Assembly: GCA_020429545.1 (NCBI GenBank)
Contig: JAGQLF010000038.1
Span: 1-7,571, forward strand
DNA: 7,571 bases
Direction of reading: 5' to 3'
DNA from: Candidatus Dojkabacteria bacterium
GTDB taxonomy: Bacteria; Patescibacteriota; Dojkabacteria; J137
The position numbers and the translations under genes were made by a program. Under the pieces are notes generated by a model. That model had not been told where the DNA came from. It saw only the letters and a list, made by a program, of their open reading frames with translations, and did no database searches. Positions 1-5,475 of the stretch are shown here, piece by piece (positions within the stretch are counted from its first letter, which is position 1; every line of letters begins with the position of its first letter).

Positions 1-1
1 T

Positions 2-331
2 GAATATATTGCATATAAATACTTCATACGTCTTGGTTATAATTTTATAGAAAGTAATTATTATTCAACTAGTGGTGAGATAGATTTAATATTCTCAAAA
101 GATGATTTAACTATATTCATAGAAGTAAAGGGCTTAACTAAAAATTACAACAATCTTTTAGAAACTGTTTCAAAAAAAAAGAAAAGGAGAATATTGAAAA
201 CTGCTTACAGTTGGTTGAATAAATATAATTTAGAAGATTCATTTTGGAGAATTGATTTTGTTGGTATAATTTATAAAGATAATAAATATATCATTACGCA
301 TGTTGAGAATATAGATATGAATTTTGTATGA
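2..331 (+). CDS. yraN: YraN/UPF0102-family nuclease-fold protein (5' end outside window)
   Basis: The open frame enters from the left edge and ends at TGA 329-331, leaving 109 residues. Family members are usually about 115-125 residues, so probably only some ten N-terminal residues are missing. The visible pattern matches UPF0102: an initial E-x-x-A helix (fragment residues 1-4), LGY (11-13), GEIDLI (25-30), then IEVKG (40-44), a basic KKKKRRI stretch and a SWLNKY helix, ending with a WRIDFVGI strand. E26, D28, E41 and K43 correspond to the acidic/lysine core of a restriction-endonuclease-like fold. The family is predicted to act on DNA, possibly branched DNA, but its role is poorly defined. 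The usual R after EVK-x is replaced here (EVKGL). The family assignment is firm; the activity is only inferred. Confidence 0.85.
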   Translation, partial: EYIAYKYFIRLGYNFIESNYYSTSGEIDLIFSKDDLTIFIEVKGLTKNYNNLLETVSKKKKRRILKTAYSWLNKYNLEDSFWRIDFVGIIYKDNKYIITHVENIDMNFV

Positions 332-347
332 AAATAGTATAACTATA

Positions 348-377
348 TTGAAGAAATACATTTAGCAATGATATACT
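348..377 (+). promoter_or_regulatory. Promoter for the zinc-ribbon gene
   Basis: TTGAAG (348-353) lies 18 bp before TATACT (372-377), which is preceded by TG at 369-370 to give an extended -10. Transcription would begin near 383-385. That is just past the ATG at 382 and about 20 nt before the ATG at 406, which bears on the start choice of the next gene. Confidence 0.5.
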
Positions 378-405
378 TTAGATGCTAATTATTAATAAAA
401 AAATA

Positions 406-771
406 ATGCAACCACAAGGATCGTTCAACCCACAAAATTTAATACAGCATATTTCATCAATAATGCCACATTATTGTGATAAATGTGGAGCTAAACACGA
501 CAACAAGGATTTGGAAATCGTTTTTAACTCAAACTCCAAAGCAGTATGTAAATTAAGCTGTCCTAATTGTGGAAATAGTTATATGATTCACGTAAATAGT
601 CCAGCAGAAGGTATGGTTGCTGCAAAAAGAGCAGAGTATAAATCAGAAATAACAGCAAAAGAAATATCAAAATTTTCAAATACTAGAGAAATTGATTCTA
701 ACGAAGTTATTGATGTTTTTAATTCACTAAAATCAGTGAGTTCAATTGATGATTTTAACAATCTTTTTTAA
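406..771 (+). CDS. Small zinc-ribbon protein, conserved hypothetical type
   Basis: Function is not known. From the ATG at 406 it has 121 residues; an in-frame ATG at 382 would add eight (LIINKKI region). I prefer 406 because the predicted transcript begins near 384 and because MQPQGSFNPQNL looks like a genuine N-terminus; neither start has a Shine-Dalgarno. Two CxxC pairs, C24-x-x-C27 and C52-x-x-C55 (the latter CPNCG), spaced by 24 residues, make a plausible zinc ribbon, with an extra C48. The C-terminal third is charged and helical, ending EVIDVFNSLK...SIDDFNNLF, probably a short docking helix. I recall similar small proteins with a zinc ribbon and an acidic-aromatic tail from candidate-phyla genomes, but cannot name a family. 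No signal peptide or membrane segment, so cytoplasmic. It is monocistronic: own promoter upstream, terminator downstream. Confidence 0.8.
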   Translation: MQPQGSFNPQNLIQHISSIMPHYCDKCGAKHDNKDLEIVFNSNSKAVCKLSCPNCGNSYMIHVNSPAEGMVAAKRAEYKSEITAKEISKFSNTREIDSNEVIDVFNSLKSVSSIDDFNNLF

Positions 772-789
772 AAACTAATGTAATATTTT

Positions 790-822
790 AAGAGCTCAAT
801 TTATTGGGCTCTTTTAATTTTT
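790..822 (+). terminator. Intrinsic terminator after the zinc-ribbon gene
   Basis: AAGAGCTCAA (790-799) pairs with TTGGGCTCTT (804-813) across a TTTA loop, with ten pairs including one wobble. It is followed by TTAATTTTT. It lies 18 bp past the stop codon at 769-771. Confidence 0.85.
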
Positions 823-833
823 AAAATAAATTT

Positions 834-1214
834 ATGAGAATAGATGCTGTAGGAGTAACGACAAGAGACATGGAGAAAACAATAGAATTTTATAAACTTC
901 TAGGGTTTGATTTTGAAGAAGGAGTAGAAAAAGAAGATCACGTTGAGCCAATTATTAAAAAAAGTGGAATAAGATTAATGATAGATAATGTGAATATTAT
1001 AAAAGAGATTTTAGGAACTGATCCAAAACCAGCTAATCATTCAATCTTTGCGATTTTATATGATTCTGCAAGTGAAGTAGATAAGATAGCAAATAGTGTA
1101 AAAGAGGCTGGATACAAGCTTATAAAAGAGCCGTGGGATGCTTTCTGGGGGCAAAGATATGCAATAGTAGCAGACCCAGATGGATATAAAATTGATTTAT
1201 TTGCACCGCTATAA
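834..1214 (+). CDS. VOC superfamily (glyoxalase/bleomycin-resistance fold) protein
   Basis: The protein has 126 residues, the usual length of a single-domain VOC protein with two beta-alpha-beta-beta-beta modules. Landmarks are VGVTTRDMEKTIEFYKLLGF (6-25), RLMID (47-51), the second-module strand HSIFAILYD (69-77), the helix to EAGY (91-94), and the closing VADPDGYKIDLF (112-123). In metal-dependent members the first ligand is the His of an HVG motif; here it is A5 (AVG). Possible remaining ligands are D51, H69 and D121. It may therefore be a binding protein or a divergent enzyme, not a classical glyoxalase I; the substrate cannot be read from sequence. There is no Shine-Dalgarno; TAAAAT at 822-827 ends six bases before the ATG, compatible with a leaderless message but overlapping the preceding terminator tail. 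The stop codon abuts that of recF on the other strand. Confidence 0.87.
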   Translation: MRIDAVGVTTRDMEKTIEFYKLLGFDFEEGVEKEDHVEPIIKKSGIRLMIDNVNIIKEILGTDPKPANHSIFAILYDSASEVDKIANSVKEAGYKLIKEPWDAFWGQRYAIVADPDGYKIDLFAPL

Positions 1215-2312
1215 TTAATTTTTTGGGTTAATAGTATTTGCGGAGTCTTTTATAATGCTTGGAATTTCATTTATATCTGCTCCTGTAATAATGATTTGAT
1301 AATTTTTATTAATAAGAAATTCGGCAATATTATCTCTATGGGTTGAATCTAGTTCGGACATAATATCGTCTAGAAGTAAAAGAACATCATTTGAGTTGTA
1401 TTCTCTAGTAATTTCAGCTTGAGCAATTTTGAATAAGAAACTTCCAATTCTCTGTTGACCTCTTGATCCATGAAACTTTAGGTTCTTATCTTTATAAACA
1501 GATGTATCAAATTTAAAGTAATAATCATCTTTATGTGGTCCGTATAAAGTCTTACCCACAATGATTTCTTTTTGCTCATTTTCTGAATATTTGTTTGTAA
1601 GTGCATTTTCAATTTCATCTTCAGAATCAAACTCAACATTTGGAATATATTCTACCTTTAGATCAGTTATGTCGTGATATAGGTCTTTAGACACAATTGG
1701 TACAAAATCATTAATTTGTTTTATATAATTAATTCTTACCTTTTCTAAAATACTTCCAACAGAAATAAGTTTTTCGGTCCAATACTTTAATTCCTTTGAA
1801 TCGGCAAGTCCTTCTCGCATAGCTTTAAGAAGTGCATTTCTGTTTTTTAAAACACTGTTGTATGTTTTTAAGTCTGATTCATAGTTGGGTTCTAGCATCA
1901 TTATAAAAAAATCCAAATCGTCTCTTCTTATTTTAGGCTCACCATTAACAAGATCAACAGAATGTGGAGCAAATAATACTAATCCAAATGTTTCTAAGAT
2001 CTTTCTTTTTCTTCCAACTTTACCATTTAGAATCGTCTTTCTTTGTAACTTGGAAGTATTAGAAATAATCGTTTCTAATATACTGTTATGCCAATCAAGC
2101 TCTATTTTAAGATGATTATCTTTATCACCAAGAAGCTCAGCATAAGAGTGTAGAGGTCTAAAAGAGGCTCTGAAGACCGAATAATATATCATTTCAATTA
2201 GGTTCGTTTTACCAAATCCATTTGGCGCTGTTAAGAGGTTAATTGAGTCTGATAAATCTAGATCAACATTTTCAAGGTTTCTGTAGTTATATGCTTTAAT
2301 ATGTTGTAACAT
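1215..2312 (-). CDS. recF: DNA replication/repair protein RecF
   Basis: RecF is an SMC-like ATPase that helps load RecA at single-stranded gaps with RecO and RecR. The 365-residue length is typical. From the ATG at 2312 the protein starts LQHIKAYNYRNLENV, as RecF proteins do; a TTG 12 codons upstream (2348) extends the frame but adds no family sequence. Walker A is APNGFGKTN (29-37), the ABC signature SRGQQR (283-288), Walker B VLLLLDDIMSELD (310-322), with ITGAD near the C-terminus. The first Walker A residue is Ala instead of the usual Gly. It does not sit beside dnaN or gyrB, the common bacterial setting. It converges on the VOC gene with no gap and no visible terminator, and is divergent from the glycosyltransferase by 9 bp. 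Confidence 0.95.
   Translation of the reverse strand: MLQHIKAYNYRNLENVDLDLSDSINLLTAPNGFGKTNLIEMIYYSVFRASFRPLHSYAELLGDKDNHLKIELDWHNSILETIISNTSKLQRKTILNGKVGRKRKILETFGLVLFAPHSVDLVNGEPKIRRDDLDFFIMMLEPNYESDLKTYNSVLKNRNALLKAMREGLADSKELKYWTEKLISVGSILEKVRINYIKQINDFVPIVSKDLYHDITDLKVEYIPNVEFDSEDEIENALTNKYSENEQKEIIVGKTLYGPHKDDYYFKFDTSVYKDKNLKFHGSRGQQRIGSFLFKIAQAEITREYNSNDVLLLLDDIMSELDSTHRDNIAEFLINKNYQIIITGADINEIPSIIKDSANTINPKN
2292..2300 (+). promoter_or_regulatory. Extended -10 for the glycosyltransferase, inside recF
   Basis: TGCTTTAAT matches the window's TGCTATAAT motif in eight of nine positions. It would start transcription near 2307, about 15 nt before the ATG at 2322. The box lies within the first codons of recF on the opposite strand. 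Confidence 0.4.
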
Positions 2313-2318
2313 TGTCTC

Positions 2319-2348
2319 AATATGAAAATTGCTATAGATGTTTCTCAA
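2319..2348 (-). promoter_or_regulatory. Possible recF promoter inside the glycosyltransferase
   Basis: Reading the minus strand, TTGAGA (2348-2343) and CATATT (2324-2319) are 18 bp apart. The -10 ends six bases before the recF ATG at 2312, which would put the transcript start at or next to the start codon. The -10 match is modest, so this is a weak call. Confidence 0.3.
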
Positions 2349-3392
2349 ATCACTGCAGATAAGGCAGGAATAGAGTATTATACATTCGAACTAACAAAAT
2401 CGCTAATTGGTATAGAGAATAAGAACCAAATTGTTTTAATCTCAAATAAAAAAGAATATTTAGATCAATATCCAAATAAAGGTAATGTAGCTAAGAAACT
2501 AATTAGTCAAAACAGACCAAATCTTATTTGGATGATTAGGGCGGCATTATGGATGCGATTAAATAAAGTTGATACTTTAATTTCACCTTCTTATTTAACA
2601 TTTGGATTTTTATTTCCTGGAACAATACAAGTTATTCACGATTTAACTTTAATCACAAATCCTGAGTTTTTTGATGAAAAAGTTTCTAAAAAATTTAAAA
2701 GACAGATGGATTTTGCTGTTAAATACATTAGAAAATTGGTAACAATATCTAACACAACTAAAAAAGTTTTAAATAAACTATATCCAACAACTATAAATAA
2801 ATCTGAATACATTGGGATTGGGATAAACGATTGGGCATTAAAAGACCGAGAAGAAAATCAATTAAATCTTCCAGATAAATATATTGTCTCTATTAGTACA
2901 CTTCAGCCAAGGAAAAATTATATAAACATGATTAAAGGTTTTGAAATATTTAGTAAAAATAATCCTGAATATAAATATATAATTGTTGGTAAGAAGGGTT
3001 GGTACTATGAAGAAATCTTTAAATTAGTTAAAGAGAGATTTTTAGAAGATAAGGTAATATTTTATGGTTATGCAAATGAGACTGACCTCCCTGAATTAAT
3101 AGATAGATCTAGTACACTATTGTATTGTAGCTTGGAAGAAGGGTTTGGAATGCCTGCAATAGAAGCTTATGCAAGAGGAATTCCTGTTGTGGTATCGGAT
3201 ATAGAAATATTTCATGAATCTATGGAAGATAAAGCAAAATTTGCAGATCCAAATTCACCCGCTGACATTTCTCAAAAACTAAGTGCTTCAGTAAATACGT
3301 TAGCTAAAGTAGATAGAAAATTCTTAGAAAAATATAGCTGGTTAAATGTTGCAAAACGTATTCAAAGTGTGTATTCTTCAATGACTCAGTAA
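2322..3392 (+). CDS. Glycosyltransferase, GT4-type (GT-B fold)
   Basis: The protein has 356 residues, typical for family 4 glycosyltransferases, which transfer sugar from a nucleotide-sugar donor to lipid or polysaccharide acceptors at the inner face of the membrane. The N-terminal Rossmann-like half starts MKIAIDVSQ and contains VIHDL (104-108). The donor-binding half begins near 187 with IVSISTLQPRKNYINMIKGF (188-207), then YIIVGKKGW (219-227). The EX7E motif is EEGFGMPAIE (272-281, E273 and E281), followed by RGIPVVVSDIEIFHE (285-299). There is no signal peptide or transmembrane span. No other sugar genes are nearby, so donor and acceptor are unknown; an envelope or exopolysaccharide role is inferred. 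Its start is 9 bp from the recF start on the other strand. Confidence 0.93.
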   Translation: MKIAIDVSQITADKAGIEYYTFELTKSLIGIENKNQIVLISNKKEYLDQYPNKGNVAKKLISQNRPNLIWMIRAALWMRLNKVDTLISPSYLTFGFLFPGTIQVIHDLTLITNPEFFDEKVSKKFKRQMDFAVKYIRKLVTISNTTKKVLNKLYPTTINKSEYIGIGINDWALKDREENQLNLPDKYIVSISTLQPRKNYINMIKGFEIFSKNNPEYKYIIVGKKGWYYEEIFKLVKERFLEDKVIFYGYANETDLPELIDRSSTLLYCSLEEGFGMPAIEAYARGIPVVVSDIEIFHESMEDKAKFADPNSPADISQKLSASVNTLAKVDRKFLEKYSWLNVAKRIQSVYSSMTQ

Positions 3393-3413
3393 TATAAATT
3401 ATTTGTTGACAAA

Positions 3414-3422
3414 TGCTATAAT
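3414..3422 (+). promoter_or_regulatory. Extended -10 promoter of the acidic-protein gene
   Basis: TGCTATAAT, with a predicted start near 3429 and a leader of about 30 nt with no Shine-Dalgarno. A perfect TTGACA at 3406-3411 is too close (5 bp) to be its -35. It could serve a second -10, TATTGT at 3430-3435 (18-bp spacing). An inverted repeat ATTTGT-TG-ACAAAT (3401-3414) ends where the extended -10 begins and could be an operator. Confidence 0.65.
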
Positions 3423-3458
3423 CTTAGGCTATTGTCGTTTAAATATTAGAATTTTTTT

Positions 3459-3806
3459 ATGGCTAAAAACGCTAAGAAGAAGGATGAAGATGATGATCTG
3501 GATATAAATGATTCTGAAATGTCTGATGATGATTTAGATTTAGAAGACCCAGAAATGTTACCGGATGAGGAACAACCTGAAGATGACACCGCATACACCA
3601 TGGGAGATATTGTTGTAGATGATGGAAGTAGTGATGAAACAGACGAAGATGAGAGAATACTTCAATCTGCGCCAACATCATCTTCAAATAACGATGAAGA
3701 AGAGGAAGATGTTTGGGTTGATGATATTGATGTATTTGCTAATGATGATCCATATTTGGAAGGAGAAGATTATGATCCTGATAATGCAGATGGATACTAT
3801 GACTAA
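3459..3806 (+). CDS. Highly acidic low-complexity protein, function unknown
   Basis: The protein has 115 residues, about 48 of them Asp or Glu and only five Lys/Arg, four of those in the first eight residues (AKNAKKK). It has no Cys, no predicted membrane segment and no recognisable domain, and should be intrinsically disordered. Asp clusters alternate with short hydrophobic or aromatic points such as YTMGDIVV (46-53), VWVDDIDVF (83-91) and the Tyr-rich end (DGYYD). RNA polymerase delta is also acidic, but its N-terminal winged-helix (HARE-HTH) domain is absent. A DNA- or basic-protein-mimicking, chaperone-like or ion-buffering role is possible but unsupported. That it is a real gene is argued by an exact TGCTATAAT promoter before it and a strong terminator 22 bp after its stop. 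Repeated GATGAT/GAAGA runs make overlapping frames open by composition. Confidence 0.8.
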   Translation: MAKNAKKKDEDDDLDINDSEMSDDDLDLEDPEMLPDEEQPEDDTAYTMGDIVVDDGSSDETDEDERILQSAPTSSSNNDEEEEDVWVDDIDVFANDDPYLEGEDYDPDNADGYYD

Positions 3807-3828
3807 GCTGTAACATTAAAGATTAGGT

Positions 3829-3864
3829 TAGGGGCGGGTCACAGACCCGCCCCTACGATTTTTT
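3829..3864 (+). terminator. GC-rich perfect hairpin with T-tract, probably a dispersed palindrome
   Basis: TAGGGGCGGGTC (3829-3840) pairs perfectly with GACCCGCCCCTA (3844-3855) around an ACA loop. CGA and six T residues (3859-3864) follow, so it can stop transcription of the acidic-protein gene. Its base composition is strikingly unlike the surroundings. The TAGGGGC...GCCCCTA form resembles palindromic repeats that I recall as scattered in many bacterial genomes. Confidence 0.85.
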
Positions 3865-3873
3865 ATATATCTT

Positions 3874-3882
3874 TGCTATAAT
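3874..3882 (+). promoter_or_regulatory. Extended -10 promoter of trigger factor
   Basis: TGCTATAAT, identical to the boxes at 3414 and 5462, sits 10 bp past the T-tract of the preceding terminator. The predicted start near 3889 gives a 30-nt leader with no Shine-Dalgarno. No good -35 is present at the expected distance (around 3854-3859). Confidence 0.7.
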
Positions 3883-3918
3883 TAAACCGTAAATTATCAC
3901 GATTATTAAGCACCTATA

Positions 3919-5019
3919 ATGAAATACACAGTTAAAGAAAAAGAGAGGACAAAAGATAAGGTTGAATATTCAGTTACGGTCGAATATGCTGAAATTGAAC
4001 CGTTCAAAGAAGAATTTTTTAGTGAACTTTCAAAGACAATCAAACTAGATGGTTTTAGGCCTGGAAAAGCACCAAGAGAAAAAATAGAAGAAAAGATTGG
4101 TGCAAAATTAGTAACAGAGGCACTAGGTAGATTATTACCAGAAGTTGCATACGAAATTATGCAAAAGAATGAAGATAGACCAGTAGATGCTCCACATTAT
4201 CATTTAGGTAAAGTAAGTGAAAAAGACGGAATTGAATTTGAATTTCATTTTGTGAATTATCCCGATGTAAAACTCGGTGATTTTACAAAAATTAAAGTAG
4301 AAAAAAAGGTTGAAAAAATAACAAAGAAAGATATAGAAACAGTAATAAAAAGTATTATTAGATCGAGTGTACCTCCACAAAAGATTGAAGAATTAACAAA
4401 GGTTACTTATGAAGCAAGTAATGTAAAATCTAAAAAGGAAGGTAAACCAGAGGGTAAAACTATAAAAGATTTTGAATTAAACGATGCACTTGTAAAAGAG
4501 CTGGGGTATGAAGAAGAAAAAACTTTGGACCAAGTGGAAAAATCAGTTGAAGAAAGATTAAAGACAGTTAAAGAAGAGCAAGCAGAAAATGAATACCATT
4601 CAAAAGTTATTGAAGAGGCTATTAAACTTAGCAAGTTCGAAATTCCAGACATGTTTGTTGAAAATGAAGTAAAAGTTTATGAGAGCCAATTTAATGATAG
4701 ATTAACTGAGTTGAAACTAGATAGAGATACATATCTTACAACGCAAGGTACTGATATTGAAAAGAAAAAAGAAGAATGGAAAAAGCAAGCAATTGAGAAA
4801 ATATCTGTTGATCTTGTGCTAATAAATCTTGCAAATGAGCATAAAAGTGTTGCAACTGATGCTGATATAGATGCAGAAATAGATGCAATTACAGACCCAG
4901 CAGTTAAGGCTCAATACACAAATCAAAATGCAAGAGAGTATGTAAGAAGTGTAATAACAAAACAGAGAGGAATGCTTAAGCTTTTAGAAATAGTAGAAGG
5001 TAAAAAAGCTAAGAAATAA
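3919..5019 (+). CDS. tig: Trigger factor, form lacking the PPIase domain
   Basis: Trigger factor is the ribosome-bound chaperone that holds nascent chains at the exit tunnel. The N-terminal ribosome-binding domain (about 1-125) carries the signature GFRPGKAP (45-52) and ends with the usual FHFVNYPDVKLGDF segment (109-122). The linker helix VEKKVEKITKKDIETVIKSI (127-146) follows. Where a roughly 90-residue FKBP-type prolyl isomerase domain normally sits there are only about 30 residues, Lys/Glu-rich with EGKPEGKTI (174-182). The C-terminal chaperone arms begin at FELNDALVKELGY (185-197), with a Lys-rich end GKKAKK. Total length is 366, against about 430-450 for full-length members. The frame is uninterrupted, so the shortening is architectural and not a frameshift. 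It has its own promoter and a terminator shared with the convergent MazG-like gene. Confidence 0.95.
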   Translation: MKYTVKEKERTKDKVEYSVTVEYAEIEPFKEEFFSELSKTIKLDGFRPGKAPREKIEEKIGAKLVTEALGRLLPEVAYEIMQKNEDRPVDAPHYHLGKVSEKDGIEFEFHFVNYPDVKLGDFTKIKVEKKVEKITKKDIETVIKSIIRSSVPPQKIEELTKVTYEASNVKSKKEGKPEGKTIKDFELNDALVKELGYEEEKTLDQVEKSVEERLKTVKEEQAENEYHSKVIEEAIKLSKFEIPDMFVENEVKVYESQFNDRLTELKLDRDTYLTTQGTDIEKKKEEWKKQAIEKISVDLVLINLANEHKSVATDADIDAEIDAITDPAVKAQYTNQNAREYVRSVITKQRGMLKLLEIVEGKKAKK

Positions 5020-5028
5020 TGTCAAATT

Positions 5029-5074
5029 AAAAAATATAAAGGAGCAAAATCATTTTGCTCCTTTTCTTTTTTTT
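5029..5074. terminator. Bidirectional terminator between tig and the MazG-like gene
   Basis: AAAGGAGCAAAA (5038-5049) pairs perfectly with TTTTGCTCCTTT (5053-5064) around a TCA loop. The plus side is followed by TCTTTTTTTT. The minus side is followed by ATATTTTTT (complement of 5037-5029). The right arm encodes the last four residues (KGAK) of the minus-strand gene, and the loop is its TGA stop codon. Confidence 0.9.
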
Positions 5075-5430
5075 CTGTATTCCATTTTTCTTTTCATATA
5101 ATCCTTATCATTTATACCTGCAGGATATTTAAGTTTTACTTTCTCAAGTTTACTAGCTGTGATATCTACAAGATCTACATTAAGCTGATCGCAAAGCGCA
5201 AACAAATAGATAACCACATCTGCAATCTCATCAGATATTTCTTCTAAATTTTTATCTTTTACACTAACTTCTGTGCCTTTCAGTCTTAATGTTTCATCCC
5301 ACTGAAAATGTTCTAGTATTTCAGCAGCCTCAATAATAACTGACTTTGCTAAATCTACTGGTGGATTTTTATCCCAGCCTCGTGCTTTACGGTAAATATC
5401 TAATTCTTTTTTAAGTAATTTATAGTTCAT
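5050..5430 (-). CDS. MazG-like nucleotide pyrophosphohydrolase
   Basis: This is an all-alpha NTP pyrophosphohydrolase of 126 residues, a single-domain form. The family hydrolyses (d)NTPs, often damaged or non-canonical ones, to the monophosphate and pyrophosphate. The magnesium-binding pattern is visible: IIEAAEILEHFQW (32-44, E34 and E37) and EEISDEIADVVIYLF (63-77, E64, E68 and D71). The FQW after the first motif resembles the RS21-C6/dCTPase-like and YvdC-like branch, so dCTP or modified dCTP is a reasonable guess. The C-terminus is strongly basic (KRKMEYRKKRKGAK). The ATG at 5430 is the only sensible start and lacks a Shine-Dalgarno. It is convergent with tig and divergent from the carboxypeptidase gene by 45 bp. 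Confidence 0.88.
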   Translation of the reverse strand: MNYKLLKKELDIYRKARGWDKNPPVDLAKSVIIEAAEILEHFQWDETLRLKGTEVSVKDKNLEEISDEIADVVIYLFALCDQLNVDLVDITASKLEKVKLKYPAGINDKDYMKRKMEYRKKRKGAK

Positions 5431-5449
5431 ATGTTTTTATCGCTTATAT

Positions 5450-5458
5450 ATAATAACA
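5450..5458 (-). promoter_or_regulatory. Extended -10 promoter of the MazG-like gene
   Basis: On the minus strand 5458-5450 reads TGTTATTAT, a TGnTATnnT box. Transcription would begin near 5443, 13 nt before the ATG at 5430. It sits back-to-back with the plus-strand box at 5462-5470; its -35 region would overlap the start of the carboxypeptidase gene. Confidence 0.5.
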
Positions 5459-5461
5459 TGT

Positions 5462-5470
5462 TGCTATAAT
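5462..5470 (+). promoter_or_regulatory. Extended -10 promoter of the carboxypeptidase gene
   Basis: TGCTATAAT ends five bases before the ATG at 5476, so the transcript start falls at or next to the start codon and the message should be leaderless. There is no clear -35. Confidence 0.7.
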
Positions 5471-5475
5471 GGTCT

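Noticed and set aside
1207..1215. CGCTATAAT at the end of the VOC gene as a promoter for antisense recF RNA.
   Set aside because: It consists of the last codons and stop of the VOC gene, lacks the TG of the other boxes, and has no gene in its direction.
1885..2115. Plus-strand frame inside recF.
   Set aside because: Shadow of the RecF coding strand; no promoter and no recognisable domain.
2313..2348. recF start at TTG 2348 (377 residues).
   Set aside because: The extra 12 residues do not match RecF N-termini, and the ATG at 2312 gives the family's normal start.
3472..3813. Open frames overlapping the acidic protein on both strands (3472-3687 minus; 3619-3813 plus).
   Set aside because: They arise from the GATGAT/GAAGA composition: the products are His/Leu-rich or Met-rich without domains, and the promoter and terminator fit the acidic frame.
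4407..4652. Minus-strand 81-residue Ser/Phe-rich frame inside tig.
   Set aside because: Shadow produced by Lys/Glu-rich codons of trigger factor.
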